From: Fidelibacterota bacterium
Lineage (GTDB): Bacteria > Fidelibacterota > UBA2242 > B5-G15
Assembly: GCA_003645825.1 (NCBI GenBank)
Contig: QNCQ01000008.1
Coordinates: 1-17,417 of the forward strand
DNA: 17,417 nucleotides
Reading direction: 5' to 3'
Notes under the pieces: model-generated
Database searches by the model: none
Told to the model about the DNA's origin: nothing
What the model saw: the letters and a program-made list of their open reading frames with translations, nothing else
Translations under genes and position numbers: made by a program
Part shown: positions 7,996 to 16,791 of the stretch, piece after piece
How positions within the stretch are numbered: position 1 is the stretch's first letter
Layout: every line of letters starts with the position of its first letter

Positions 7996-8841
7996 CTATA
8001 TAGTTTCGCTTTTATGCCTGTGTGCATGACAATTAATATTCACCGCAACAGGCATGGACGCAATGTGACACGGCTTAGTCAAAATTTTAACAGCAAGAGC
8101 AGTTGTCCTGCCACCCAATCCCTGGGGTCCTATGCCGAGTTTGTTAACCTCCTCAAGCAATTCATCCTCAACCTCTGCCCACTTTTCATCAGGATGTCTG
8201 TCATCGAGAGGCCTGAGAAGGGCTTTCTTCGCAAGTAGTGCAGAATGTTCAAAAGAACCACCAATACCAACACCTACTACAATAGGTGGACATGGGTTCC
8301 CACCAGACCTTGCCACACGATCAACAACAAATCTTTTAACCCCTTCTATCCCATCCGCAGCCTTCATCATTCTAACTTCACTCATATTCTCGGAACCACC
8401 ACCCTTAGGAGCTACTGTAATCTTTACCTTATCTCCAGGAACAATATCGGTATAAATCAACGCCGGAGTATTATCACCGGTATTCTTTCTCTCAATTACA
8501 GGATCATCAACCATCGACTTTCTCAAATAACCTTCAATATATCCTTCCTTCACACCCTCATTAATTGCATCATACAAACTACCACCAACAAAATGTACCT
8601 CCTGTCCAAGCTCGAGGAAAACCACAGCCACACCTGTGTCCTGACAGATAGGCATTTTCTCTTCAGCAGCTGCCCTGTAATTATCCAGAAGCAACTGGAG
8701 AATCTCTTTCCCGGTCGGAGATTCCTCTCTCTCCAGAAAATACTCTATCCTGTCGATAACGTCCTTACCAATGTAGTAATTCGCCTCAATACACAACTTC
8801 TTTACAATCTCTTTTACTTTAGAAACATTGATCTCCCTCAA
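7996..8841 (-). CDS. Class I fumarate hydratase, alpha subunit (4Fe-4S hydro-lyase)
   Basis: This is the catalytic half of a two-subunit class I fumarase, about 281 residues. I choose the TTG at 8841-8839 as start: GGAGG lies six bases upstream, and the protein then reads MREINVSKVKEIVKKLC, the family opening. A GTG two codons earlier (8847) sits directly against the GGAGG and is less likely. Cluster cysteines are C66 in MPICQDTG, C184 in GGNPCPP and C271 in NINCHAHRH. GDNTPALIYTDIVPGD and PKGGGSENMS are further family motifs. Such enzymes are oxygen-labile, which suits the anaerobic setting. The gene lies about 27 bases after sucD in the same transcript, in a short run of succinyl-CoA/succinate to malate steps. 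Confidence 0.93.
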   Translation of the reverse strand: MREINVSKVKEIVKKLCIEANYYIGKDVIDRIEYFLEREESPTGKEILQLLLDNYRAAAEEKMPICQDTGVAVVFLELGQEVHFVGGSLYDAINEGVKEGYIEGYLRKSMVDDPVIERKNTGDNTPALIYTDIVPGDKVKITVAPKGGGSENMSEVRMMKAADGIEGVKRFVVDRVARSGGNPCPPIVVGVGIGGSFEHSALLAKKALLRPLDDRHPDEKWAEVEDELLEEVNKLGIGPQGLGGRTTALAVKILTKPCHIASMPVAVNINCHAHRHKSETI

Positions 8842-8868
8842 TTTCACCCTCCAACATTCAATTTTTCT

Positions 8869-9750
8869 TTATACATTCCCTTTCAAAATTTTCTCTACGG
8901 CTTCTCCAATCATTGCAGGGCTATCCACAACCGTCACTCCAGCATCTCGCAAAAGATTTATCTTTTCCCTGGCTGTCCCTTTTCCACCCATTATTATTGC
9001 ACCGGCATGTCCCATCCTCCTGCCGGGCGGGGCAGTGATTCCTGCAATATACGCCACAATTGGTTTGCTATATCCCTTCTTTACAAGTTTAGCTACTTCC
9101 TCTTCAGCATTTCCTCCTATCTCCCCAATGAGGACAATCAGGTCTGTTTCCCTATCCTGCTCAAATAAAGGCAGCAGATCAACAAAGCGACTCCCTACAA
9201 TAGGATCTCCCCCAATTCCTATACAGGTAGACTGCCCAAATCCTCTGGCTGTAATCTGAGATACCGCCTCATAAGTCAGGGTTCCACTTCTCGAAATCAC
9301 TCCTACACAACCCGGCCTATGGATAAACCCCGGCATAATCCCGATTTTACATTTCCCGGGAGATATTATCCCAGGGCAATTAGGACCAATCAACCATGTT
9401 TTTGACTCTTTCAACCTGTGGTAAACCTTTATCATATCATTTGCAGGAATACCTTCGGTAATACAGACCACTACTTCAATCCCCGCATCTATAGCTTCAA
9501 GTATCGCATCTGCAGCAAATTTTGGAGGAACAAATATAACCGAAGCATTCGCGCCCGTACTAAGTTTAGCCTCCTTCACAGTATTAAAAATCGGTATTCC
9601 AAAATCTGTTTTCTTACCTCCTTTCCCGGGAGTCACACCAGCAACAACTCTCGTCCCATACTCTATCATCTTCTCCGTATGGAAAGTCCCCTCCTTTCCC
9701 GTTATCCCCTGAACAATAACACGGGTATTCTCATCAACAAGTATGCTCAT
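8869..9750 (-). CDS. sucD: Succinate-CoA ligase alpha subunit
   Basis: This 293-residue protein has the CoA-binding Rossmann N-terminus (VIVQGITGKEGTFHTEKM) and the active-site histidine His248 in RRMGHAGAI. GPNCPGIISPGKCKIGIMPG (122-141) is a family hallmark. With SucC it interconverts succinyl-CoA and succinate while forming or using ATP or GTP. Malate-CoA ligase subunits are similar, but nothing here suggests that variant. The start ATG (9750-9748) has GAGGAGAG just upstream, and only 9 bases separate it from sucC. In an anaerobe this pair can run in either direction, for substrate-level ATP formation or to feed a reductive branch. Confidence 0.95.
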   Translation of the reverse strand: MSILVDENTRVIVQGITGKEGTFHTEKMIEYGTRVVAGVTPGKGGKKTDFGIPIFNTVKEAKLSTGANASVIFVPPKFAADAILEAIDAGIEVVVCITEGIPANDMIKVYHRLKESKTWLIGPNCPGIISPGKCKIGIMPGFIHRPGCVGVISRSGTLTYEAVSQITARGFGQSTCIGIGGDPIVGSRFVDLLPLFEQDRETDLIVLIGEIGGNAEEEVAKLVKKGYSKPIVAYIAGITAPPGRRMGHAGAIIMGGKGTAREKINLLRDAGVTVVDSPAMIGEAVEKILKGNV

Positions 9751-9759
9751 GCTCTCTCC

Positions 9760-10920
9760 TCAACTTTTAGCTAGGTCTATAGCAAGTTTTGCCGCCTCAT
9801 CCAGAGTTTCGCAGACATTGAAGCTAAAACCAGATTTGTTCAATATATCCCTTGCGATTTCAGCATTAGTTCCCCGCAATCTGATCACCAGAGGAACCTT
9901 CATATCCACATTTTCGAGAGCACTAACTATACCATTTGCCACTCTATCACATCTCACTATCCCACCAAAAATATTTATCAATACAGCCCTGACATTCTTA
10001 TCAGACATAAGTAGCTCAAAGCCATGAGCAATTGTGTCAGCTGAAGCAATCCCTCCTATATCTAGAAAATTAGCCGGCTCACCTCCATAGTATTTAATTA
10101 TATCCATTGTCGCCATAGCAAGACCTGCCCCATTCACCATACATCCAACATTTCCATCGAGCCTGATGTAATTCAACTTATACCTAGAAGCCTCCAATTC
10201 CAGAGGATCAATTTCGCTCTCATCAACCATCTCCTCATACTCCGGATGTCTGAAAAGTGCATTATCATCAATGTTTATCTTCGCATCAATAGCAATCAAT
10301 TCACCTTCTTCTGTAAGAACAAGAGGATTCACCTCTACAAGAGTCGCATCACTCCTCCTGTAAACATTATAAAGTCCGGTCAACACGGAAACACACTTCT
10401 TACACTGCGAACCACTCAAACCCAGAAAGTAAGTCATCTCTCTGAATTGAAACTGCTGAAAGCCATAACCTGGGAAAGCATAAAACTTCCTGATGCTCTC
10501 GGGACTTCTTCTCGCAATCTCCTCTATCTCAACCCCACCCTCAGGTGACACCATCATAACTGGCAGAGCCTTCTGACGATCCAGAACGATCCCGACATAA
10601 TACTCCTTTTTTATCCTGACAGCTTCCTCTATCAGAAGTTTGCTTACAATTTTCCCCCTCTTCCCCGTCTGGTAAGTGACTATTTCCTTACCAAGCAATT
10701 CGTCCACAGCTTTCACAGCCTCATCAATATCCTCTACAATCTTTATACCACCGCTTTTTCCTCTACCACCGGCATGTATCTGAGCTTTAATGGCACAGGG
10801 CAAACCTACCTCTCTGATAGCTTCAATTGCCATTTCTTTCGTAAAAACAACCCTTCCATTTGGTACACGTACCCCAAACCGTCTAAAAATATTTTTAGCC
10901 TGGTACTCATGAATGTTCAT
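9760..10920 (-). CDS. sucC: Succinate-CoA ligase beta subunit
   Basis: I start this at ATG 10920-10918, giving 386 residues beginning MNIHEYQAKNIFRRFGV, the usual SucC opening. AGGAG lies five bases upstream of this ATG. A GTG six bases earlier (10926) sits inside that site and is unlikely. The ATP-grasp domain is seen in AIKAQIHAGGRGKSGG and LIEEAV. The C-terminal ligase domain shows GAGLAMATMD, ANFLDIGG, and LINIFGGIVRCD. The usual LDVGGGA motif reads LDIGGIAS here, a mild variant. It is the first gene after the promoter at 11034-11062, so the TCA and hydrogenase genes downstream may all be read from that promoter. Confidence 0.95.
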   Translation of the reverse strand: MNIHEYQAKNIFRRFGVRVPNGRVVFTKEMAIEAIREVGLPCAIKAQIHAGGRGKSGGIKIVEDIDEAVKAVDELLGKEIVTYQTGKRGKIVSKLLIEEAVRIKKEYYVGIVLDRQKALPVMMVSPEGGVEIEEIARRSPESIRKFYAFPGYGFQQFQFREMTYFLGLSGSQCKKCVSVLTGLYNVYRRSDATLVEVNPLVLTEEGELIAIDAKINIDDNALFRHPEYEEMVDESEIDPLELEASRYKLNYIRLDGNVGCMVNGAGLAMATMDIIKYYGGEPANFLDIGGIASADTIAHGFELLMSDKNVRAVLINIFGGIVRCDRVANGIVSALENVDMKVPLVIRLRGTNAEIARDILNKSGFSFNVCETLDEAAKLAIDLAKS

Positions 10921-10945
10921 AGACACTCCTCTTTCTTAACGAGAA

Positions 10946-10966
10946 ATTATTTTATACAAAAATAAT
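10946..10966 (-). other. AT-rich inverted repeat in the sucC leader
   Basis: An exact 8-base inverted repeat (ATTATTTT and AAAATAAT, with a 5-base spacer) lies about 25 bases before the sucC start. In RNA it would make a weak hairpin just upstream of the ribosome site. It could modestly affect translation, or be chance in AT-rich DNA. Confidence 0.4.
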
Positions 10967-11033
10967 CTTTAATACCCCAGCAAGACTCTTCATTAAAACT
11001 TTATTTAGTTTCCAGACCGCCATACGCTCTGTT

Positions 11034-11062
11034 ATTATATGCATACTCTGTCATATTTTCAA
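11034..11062 (-). promoter_or_regulatory. Sigma-70-type promoter for the sucC operon
   Basis: On the minus strand the sequence reads TTGAAA (11062-11057), a 17-base spacer, then TATAAT (11039-11034). The -10 matches the bacterial consensus exactly and the -35 differs at two positions. Transcription would begin near 11027 and leave a leader of about 107 bases before the sucC ATG at 10920. No equally good site is seen later in this gene run, and the gaps downstream are all under 30 bases. The promoter may therefore serve the whole sucC to mvhD block. Confidence 0.8.
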
Positions 11063-11203
11063 GCAAAGGTCATCTTAATAAGTTTTATTTATCTTATAAT
11101 TGAAATTAGTTTTTTAAAAAATGAGAAACCCCATTATTAATTTTAGCTTTGCATTTTTTATATACCGATGAAAATACAAATCAGGGTTAAAAAATTGTAG
11201 AAA

Positions 11204-12520
11204 TTATACCTTAGACATTAAAAAATCTCTAAATTCACTATAGTCAGAGGATATCTTATGTGAACTTGAATTCAAAGACGCAATCCTTTTTAGCTCGGAT
11301 GGAAGTTCAATTTCCACACCCAATAATTTCGCTATCTCTTCCCTAAACTTACCAGGATGAGCAGTTTCCAGAAAAACAGATCCTTCACCTGTCCTATAGC
11401 TCGAGGTGTTCCAATATTTTTCAAGTCCCATAAAGCCACACGCCCCATGGGGATCCATAACATAACCATATTTTTCGTATACCCTTTGAATCGCAGATCT
11501 AATTTCATCGTCACAAAAACTGAAGCTGTCTATATCAACCTTCATTTTCTCCACTGCTCCCTCATAAAGCTCAAGTAATCTAGGGAAATTATTAGGATTA
11601 CCTACGTCCATGGCATTCGCAAGAGTTTTAACCGTTTCCTTTGGTTTGAAAACCCCTGTTCTTAGATATCTGGTGAAAGTATCATTCGCATTTGTAGCAG
11701 CAATAAACTTCGATACAGGAGCCCCCATTTTTTTTGCCAGCACCCCGGCCGTCAAATTTCCAAAATTACCACATGGTACAGAAATATTGATTCTATCATA
11801 CCCCAACCCTGAGAGACTCAAACTGCTATAAAAATAATAAAACGCTTGGGGAATAAGCCGTGCCACATTAATAGAATTCGCGGATGTAAGAGATAGCTTT
11901 CTGGATAGAGATGGATCAACAAACGCTTTTTTCACCAGGCTCTGGCAATCATCAAAAGTACCTTCAACCTCAAGAGCTGTGATATTACCCCCAAGGGTAG
12001 CTATCTGCTTTTCCTGTAATTCACTCACTCTTCCCGAAGGATATAGAACATAAACTCTAACGTTCTCAACTCCGTAGTAAGCATTCGCAATAGCACTTCC
12101 AGTATCGCCTGATGTAGCCACAAGGACAGTAAGTTCTCTATCAATTTCCTGAGCCAAATACGACATATAACCAGCCATAAAACGTGCAGCAAAGTCCTTA
12201 AAGGAAAGAGTCGGGCCATGAAACAACTCGAGCACAAAAACATTTTCTCTGAGCTCTTTAAATTCTATCCTAAAATTAAATGCTCTTCGCACAATTTTCT
12301 CAAGCTCACTGTCTGGAATATCATCTTTATCGAAAAAATGCCTCGCAATCTCGTAGCTCATATCCGGGAACTTCAAACCAGCCAGACTCTTGAAAAAATC
12401 CCTGCTGAAAAATGGCATCTCATATGGTACAAATAAACCACCGCATCTACCCACGTTTTTCAACACGGCTTCTTTAAAATTGCAAACCTCTTTCCTATCT
12501 CTAACATTATAAAATCTCAT
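11204..12520 (-). CDS. thrC: Threonine synthase
   Basis: This PLP enzyme converts O-phosphohomoserine to threonine, the last step of the pathway. I start at ATG 12520-12518 (438 residues), which opens MRFYNVRDRKEV in line with the family. GAGG six bases upstream is its ribosome site, formed by the last codons of thrB. A TTG at 12532 would overlap thrB and add four residues. GGLFVPYEMP is the conserved N-terminal segment. The PLP lysine is K108 in HGPTLSFKDFAARF, and ATSGDTGSAIA and SVPCGNFGNLTAG form the phosphate and substrate pockets. Only one base separates it from the thrB stop, so the two are translated together. Confidence 0.96.
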   Translation of the reverse strand: MRFYNVRDRKEVCNFKEAVLKNVGRCGGLFVPYEMPFFSRDFFKSLAGLKFPDMSYEIARHFFDKDDIPDSELEKIVRRAFNFRIEFKELRENVFVLELFHGPTLSFKDFAARFMAGYMSYLAQEIDRELTVLVATSGDTGSAIANAYYGVENVRVYVLYPSGRVSELQEKQIATLGGNITALEVEGTFDDCQSLVKKAFVDPSLSRKLSLTSANSINVARLIPQAFYYFYSSLSLSGLGYDRINISVPCGNFGNLTAGVLAKKMGAPVSKFIAATNANDTFTRYLRTGVFKPKETVKTLANAMDVGNPNNFPRLLELYEGAVEKMKVDIDSFSFCDDEIRSAIQRVYEKYGYVMDPHGACGFMGLEKYWNTSSYRTGEGSVFLETAHPGKFREEIAKLLGVEIELPSELKRIASLNSSSHKISSDYSEFRDFLMSKV

Positions 12521-12521
12521 T

Positions 12522-13454
12522 TTATTCCTCAATCAACCTTACTCCTTGTTCACTCACCTTGCCTACATACAAATCATACTCAAGCCCAATTCTATCCCAC
12601 ACACTCCCCATTTCCTTACCAACATGCTCCGTTTCCCTCTCACCCTCAGCAAACGCAAACACAGAAGGTCCTGAACCAGAAATATTACAACCAATAGCAC
12701 CAGCTTCCAGAGCTACTTCTTTTATCATCCTATACTCCGGTATTAATCGAGAGCGTACAGGCTCGGCCACACAATCAAAATTAACCGCAGAGAGTAAGTC
12801 CTTCCTTCCCAGCAGAAGTCCTGAAATAAAACAGGATAGATGTGCCATCTGTTTTACTACATCACCCAGAAAAATCTTTTCAGGCAACACCTTCCGGGAA
12901 TCCTCTGTCCTTAGAGAAACATGAGGGTGAATAACAACACAAAAAAGATCCTCTGGGAAAGGAATCCTGACCACTTCCATCGAAAAAACATCCCTAACGA
13001 TTACAAAACCTCCATAAAAACACGGAGCAATATTGTCGGCATGTCTCCCGCCACTAACCTTTTCTTCGGCCACCAGAGCGTATTCCAATATCTTATTGTC
13101 ATCCAAAATATTACCTAAAAGATAATTAATACCGACAGCACCGGCAACAGCACCAGCAGCACTCGACCCCAGACCACCTGCCACAGGAATATTCTTCTCT
13201 ATCTCAACTTCAACACCGAAGTCAACATTTTTATCTTCCATTACCTTTAAAATCGGTATGGTAATCGTATTTCTTTCAGGATCACCGGGGATCTCATACT
13301 TGCCACGAACTGCTTTTATAAACACCCCTGGCTCATCGATTTTTCTAAAACTTATTATATCCCCAACAGCAGAAAAAGAAAATCCAACAACATCAAAACC
13401 ACACCCTACATTTGCCACAGTAGCGGGAGAAAAAACTTTCACAAACTCTCGCAT
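12522..13454 (-). CDS. thrB: Homoserine kinase (GHMP family)
   Basis: This 310-residue GHMP kinase phosphorylates homoserine with ATP. The N-terminal string VKVFSPATVANVGCGFDVVG (5-24) is typical of ThrB. The ATP-binding GHMP motif is PVAGGLGSSAAGAVAG (90-105), and the third motif reads GCNISGSGPSVFAF near the C-terminus. Length and motifs agree with active enzymes, and no key residue appears lost. The start ATG (13454-13452) has GGGGGAGGT directly before it. The gene lies 11 bases after thrA and one base before thrC, in pathway order. Confidence 0.95.
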   Translation of the reverse strand: MREFVKVFSPATVANVGCGFDVVGFSFSAVGDIISFRKIDEPGVFIKAVRGKYEIPGDPERNTITIPILKVMEDKNVDFGVEVEIEKNIPVAGGLGSSAAGAVAGAVGINYLLGNILDDNKILEYALVAEEKVSGGRHADNIAPCFYGGFVIVRDVFSMEVVRIPFPEDLFCVVIHPHVSLRTEDSRKVLPEKIFLGDVVKQMAHLSCFISGLLLGRKDLLSAVNFDCVAEPVRSRLIPEYRMIKEVALEAGAIGCNISGSGPSVFAFAEGERETEHVGKEMGSVWDRIGLEYDLYVGKVSEQGVRLIEE

Positions 13455-13465
13455 ACCTCCCCCAT

Positions 13466-15865
13466 CTAATAATCCTGCATATCCACAAACTTAACAATGT
13501 CCTTCACAAGCCCTCCTGCTGTTACTTCCGGACCCGCTCCAGGCCCACGTATAATGAGAGGATTATCTCTATACCTGGTGGTCCTAATGAGTACAAGATT
13601 ATCACTCCCTTCAAGATGAAAAAAGGGGCTTTCTTCATTCACTTCCCTGAGTCCAACAGAAGCCTCTTCCTCTGATAATTCCGCCAGATAAACCACTTTC
13701 CTGCCATGCTCCTTTGCACGCTCTACCCTCTCCCTAAACAACAGGTCATAACCTTTCAGACGCTCTATCAATTCTTCGTTCGAATTTACTTCAAAATACT
13801 CCTTAGGAATAAGAGGGGTAAGCTTGATATCCTTAAGCTCCAGAGTCTTCCCAGCCTCACGAGCAAGAATAAGAAGCTTCCTGGCCGTATCAAGCCCATC
13901 AAGATCGTTTCTTATGTCTGGTTCCGTATAACCCAATATCCAGGCCTTGTAAACAGCTTCGCTTAAGAGCACACCTTTATTAACTTGATTCACTATAAAA
14001 CTTAAGGTTCCCGATAAAATCGCCTCTATCTTTAGAACCTCATCCCCACTATCAACAAGGCTTCTTATCGAAGATATTACAGGCAATCCTGCTCCAACTG
14101 TTGTTTCATAAAAATACCTGCAGTAACCATTGCTCGAAACCTTCTGCATCAACTCATATAGCTCATATTTTTCGGTGTTCATTATCTTATTCGCAGTAAC
14201 AACCGAAACCCCCTTTTTTACAAATTTCGGATAAAGAATTGCCACCTCCCGACTCGGAGTACAATCAACAAATATCTTATTTGGTAAAACACTACTCTCA
14301 ACCACCTCCCTAAACTTAGTCAAATCAGATTTTACTCCTTTCTGAAAAAGAATTTCCTCCCACTTCTCAATATCAACACCATTTTCATCGAAATACATTT
14401 TCCGACTGTTAGCTATTCCAACAACTCTGATTTCTATTCCCTCTTTTAGCTTCCTATTCTTCAAAATACTCAGAAGCGCCCTTCCAACTTTCCCCGTACC
14501 CGCTACAAATACATTCCCGATCTTGGTTCCTTCCATCTCAGGCATATTCTCAATAATTCTTACCACCTTCTGCTCATTTTCTCTGCTAACAATAAACATT
14601 ATACTCTTGCCGGAAACGTTTTTCACTACATCTTTCACAACCACCCCTGATCTCCGAAACTCTCTTGCAAGGTAGCTAAAAACTCTATCCAACTTTTCAG
14701 CTAAATTACCAAAAACTACAACTATAGAGAGGTCTTCATAAATTTTAATATTACTGACACCTAAAGCCTCCTCTATATAATCAAGGAATCTCTGATAGCC
14801 GCTACCTCCCAAGGCAAATTCAAACTGCCTCTTCTCCGGATTACTACTGAACCAGTAAATCCTTACCCCAAATTTCTTCTCAATACGATCAGACTTTAGC
14901 AATTCCTCTATGTCAACACCAGAAGGCTTTTCCAGCTCAACAAGTATGTGCAAAATATCACGCAGAGGGAACACGCTCTTTATCCTGCCACTCTCACTAT
15001 CTTTCCCCTTATTGCTTACAATACAAACTGGACAATCTACTTTCTTCCTCCCAACTAAATAAAAATTAATACCCCATTCCCTCCCCGCAAGAAGCTCTTC
15101 CTTTGAAAAAGCATCTCTACAAAAACTAAAATATTCAATTGCCTCTTCGTAATCAAGCTTAACAACCTTTCCCGAAGCGGGAAAGAAACTGTTGATCTCA
15201 TCCCCCGCTAGATGGACTATATCCTTAGCCCCAGAAAGAATTGCAACAGCAACGGAAGTAAGCCCAATCCCTTTCTCTCCTGAATCTACAATCTCACCCT
15301 GCTTGCTTATAGCTAGTCCACCTGGAATTACACCACAATAGCATGTACCCGAAAAAACCCCTCTGAGATAATTTCTGTTTTTCTCATTGATCATACCCTC
15401 AACACTCAGCGATTCATCATCGCAGGTAAACTCCCACGTATCAAGATACTTGCAGTCAATTCCAAAATCGCACAGCAGATCATACAGCAAATATGATGAA
15501 ATCAATTTCACACAGCTATTAAGACTCCTATCAAGTTCCGGAAAGCTTTCTCCTATGTAACTCAATCCCTTAAGCTTGTTTTCGATCTTCCTTACGTATT
15601 CCTCAACACGCTCCCAGGAAGGTCGGATAAAAGAAAAAGAAAAGCCATTAATGATGCTTCTAACTTTCTCACCCAATTTCGCCACATCAGCATCTCCGGG
15701 GCGGGCGGAAGTAACTTCCCAAACAGATTGACTCAACGGCCAGATACCAGATGTTACCACTATCACTTTCCCATATTTCTTATGATAATGTTTCACCGCC
15801 CCAACGATTTTCATAACATGCTCAGGTTGTTCAAGCAATCTTTTCCCTAACTTAAGAACCACCAT
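13466..15865 (-). CDS. thrA: Degenerate aspartokinase domain fused to homoserine dehydrogenase
   Basis: This is a 799-residue ThrA-type fusion, started at ATG 15865-15863 so that it opens MVVLKLGK, aligning with the family's MRVLKFGG. Residues 1-290 have the aspartokinase layout but lack its catalytic motifs. KFGGTS became KLGKRL (5-10), the GR-GSD nucleotide motif became SGEKGIG (195-201), and TDVDGVYT-DP became LAGDEINSFFPA (219-230). Residues 300-445 resemble paired ACT regulatory domains. Residues 450-799 are a complete homoserine dehydrogenase: FVAGTGKVGRALL for NAD(P), VVTANK with the catalytic-type lysine (K560), ILSGTLSFI, and GYTEPDIRNDLDGLDTARK. The likely activity is aspartate semialdehyde to homoserine only, with kinase supplied elsewhere. 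The gene is 15 bases after proC. Confidence 0.92.
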   Translation of the reverse strand: MVVLKLGKRLLEQPEHVMKIVGAVKHYHKKYGKVIVVTSGIWPLSQSVWEVTSARPGDADVAKLGEKVRSIINGFSFSFIRPSWERVEEYVRKIENKLKGLSYIGESFPELDRSLNSCVKLISSYLLYDLLCDFGIDCKYLDTWEFTCDDESLSVEGMINEKNRNYLRGVFSGTCYCGVIPGGLAISKQGEIVDSGEKGIGLTSVAVAILSGAKDIVHLAGDEINSFFPASGKVVKLDYEEAIEYFSFCRDAFSKEELLAGREWGINFYLVGRKKVDCPVCIVSNKGKDSESGRIKSVFPLRDILHILVELEKPSGVDIEELLKSDRIEKKFGVRIYWFSSNPEKRQFEFALGGSGYQRFLDYIEEALGVSNIKIYEDLSIVVVFGNLAEKLDRVFSYLAREFRRSGVVVKDVVKNVSGKSIMFIVSRENEQKVVRIIENMPEMEGTKIGNVFVAGTGKVGRALLSILKNRKLKEGIEIRVVGIANSRKMYFDENGVDIEKWEEILFQKGVKSDLTKFREVVESSVLPNKIFVDCTPSREVAILYPKFVKKGVSVVTANKIMNTEKYELYELMQKVSSNGYCRYFYETTVGAGLPVISSIRSLVDSGDEVLKIEAILSGTLSFIVNQVNKGVLLSEAVYKAWILGYTEPDIRNDLDGLDTARKLLILAREAGKTLELKDIKLTPLIPKEYFEVNSNEELIERLKGYDLLFRERVERAKEHGRKVVYLAELSEEEASVGLREVNEESPFFHLEGSDNLVLIRTTRYRDNPLIIRGPGAGPEVTAGGLVKDIVKFVDMQDY

Positions 15866-15880
15866 ATCCAACCCACTACT

Positions 15881-16696
15881 TTACTTTCCATTATTCTTTG
15901 CTAACTCCATTGCCTTATTGTAGGATACGACAATTCCTTTAATCATAGCGGAACTCAACCCATTATGCTCCATCTCATTCAGCCCCGCTATGGTACAACC
16001 TCGCGGAGTCGTTACCTTATCTATCTCAGACTCAGGATGACCATAGGATTCAAGCAAAATGGAAGCAGCTCCCCGGGCTGTTTGAGCCGCCATCAAAATC
16101 GCTTCATCGGAATGAAACCCAATCTCAATCCCACCCTGTGAAGCCGCTCTTATACACCTTAGGAAAAAGGCAATCCCGCAGGCACATAGTGAAGTAGCTG
16201 GAACGATATATTCCTCGGAAATCTCAAGAACTTTCCCAACGCTCGAGAAAAGACTGTAGATCTTCTCTTTTTTCTTTCCAGAAACATTCCCATAAGAAAG
16301 ACAGGTCATTGACTCACATATCGAAACAGCTGTATTAGGCATAGCCCTTATTACCGGCACCTTTTTTCCTATCAACCCACTTATGTACTTTATAGCGGCA
16401 CCCGTAACCACTGAAACAATAATATGCCTGTTCTCATCGATAGAATCTTTAATCTCATCAATAAGTCTCTCCAGTTGCTCAGGCCGAACGGCAATAATAA
16501 CAATTTCAGAATGGGAAATTGCATAGTTATTATCTCGGGTTGTTACATAACCTTCCTTTTCAAGCTCTTTAAGATATTCTGGATGCCTTCTGGTAATGAT
16601 CACATCTGACGGCTTAAGATAGCCAGACCTTACAAACCCTTTTGCCATAGCAGTCCCAATATTTCCACCTCCAAGTATGCAAATTTTTCTCTCCAT
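15881..16696 (-). CDS. proC: Pyrroline-5-carboxylate reductase
   Basis: This enzyme makes proline from pyrroline-5-carboxylate with NAD(P)H. ATG at 16696-16694 gives 271 residues and is preceded by GGAGAGAGGG. A TTG at 16720 would add eight residues made from the ribosome-site sequence itself. The nucleotide motif is ICILGGGNIGTAMAKG, followed by IIAVRPEQ and VIRAMPNTAVSI. The C-terminal domain shows TSLCACGIAFFLRCIRAASQ in place of the more common SGSGPAY segment, and KVTTPRGCTIAGLNEMEH. From memory these variants resemble the Bacteroidota-type ProC. It heads the proC-thrA-thrB-thrC cluster, an unusual pairing of proline and threonine synthesis. Confidence 0.94.
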   Translation of the reverse strand: MERKICILGGGNIGTAMAKGFVRSGYLKPSDVIITRRHPEYLKELEKEGYVTTRDNNYAISHSEIVIIAVRPEQLERLIDEIKDSIDENRHIIVSVVTGAAIKYISGLIGKKVPVIRAMPNTAVSICESMTCLSYGNVSGKKKEKIYSLFSSVGKVLEISEEYIVPATSLCACGIAFFLRCIRAASQGGIEIGFHSDEAILMAAQTARGAASILLESYGHPESEIDKVTTPRGCTIAGLNEMEHNGLSSAMIKGIVVSYNKAMELAKNNGK

Positions 16697-16791
16697 TTTT
16701 CCCTCTCTCCTAATAAACAACCAAATTCAAAAACCCCTTTACCCCCCGGAGGCCTCATCATATTTTATCTATAAGTAAGGAAAAGCCCCCG

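Larger units (their letters stand above)
10921..11203. other. Intergenic region between thrC and sucC
   Basis: This 283-base AT-rich stretch holds the sucC promoter and leader listed separately. I looked for a thrC terminator past 11204 and see only AT-rich runs, such as TTTTTTAAAAAA at 11110-11121, without a GC-rich stem. Any thrC termination signal is therefore unclear. No reading frame, tRNA or repeat is supported. Confidence 0.6.

Noticed and set aside
8245..9168. Long plus-strand frame of about 307 codons opposite fumarase alpha and sucD
   Set aside because: It is antisense to two well-supported enzymes, has no recognisable domain and a composition rich in Ile, Asn, Ser and Tyr, as expected of a shadow frame.
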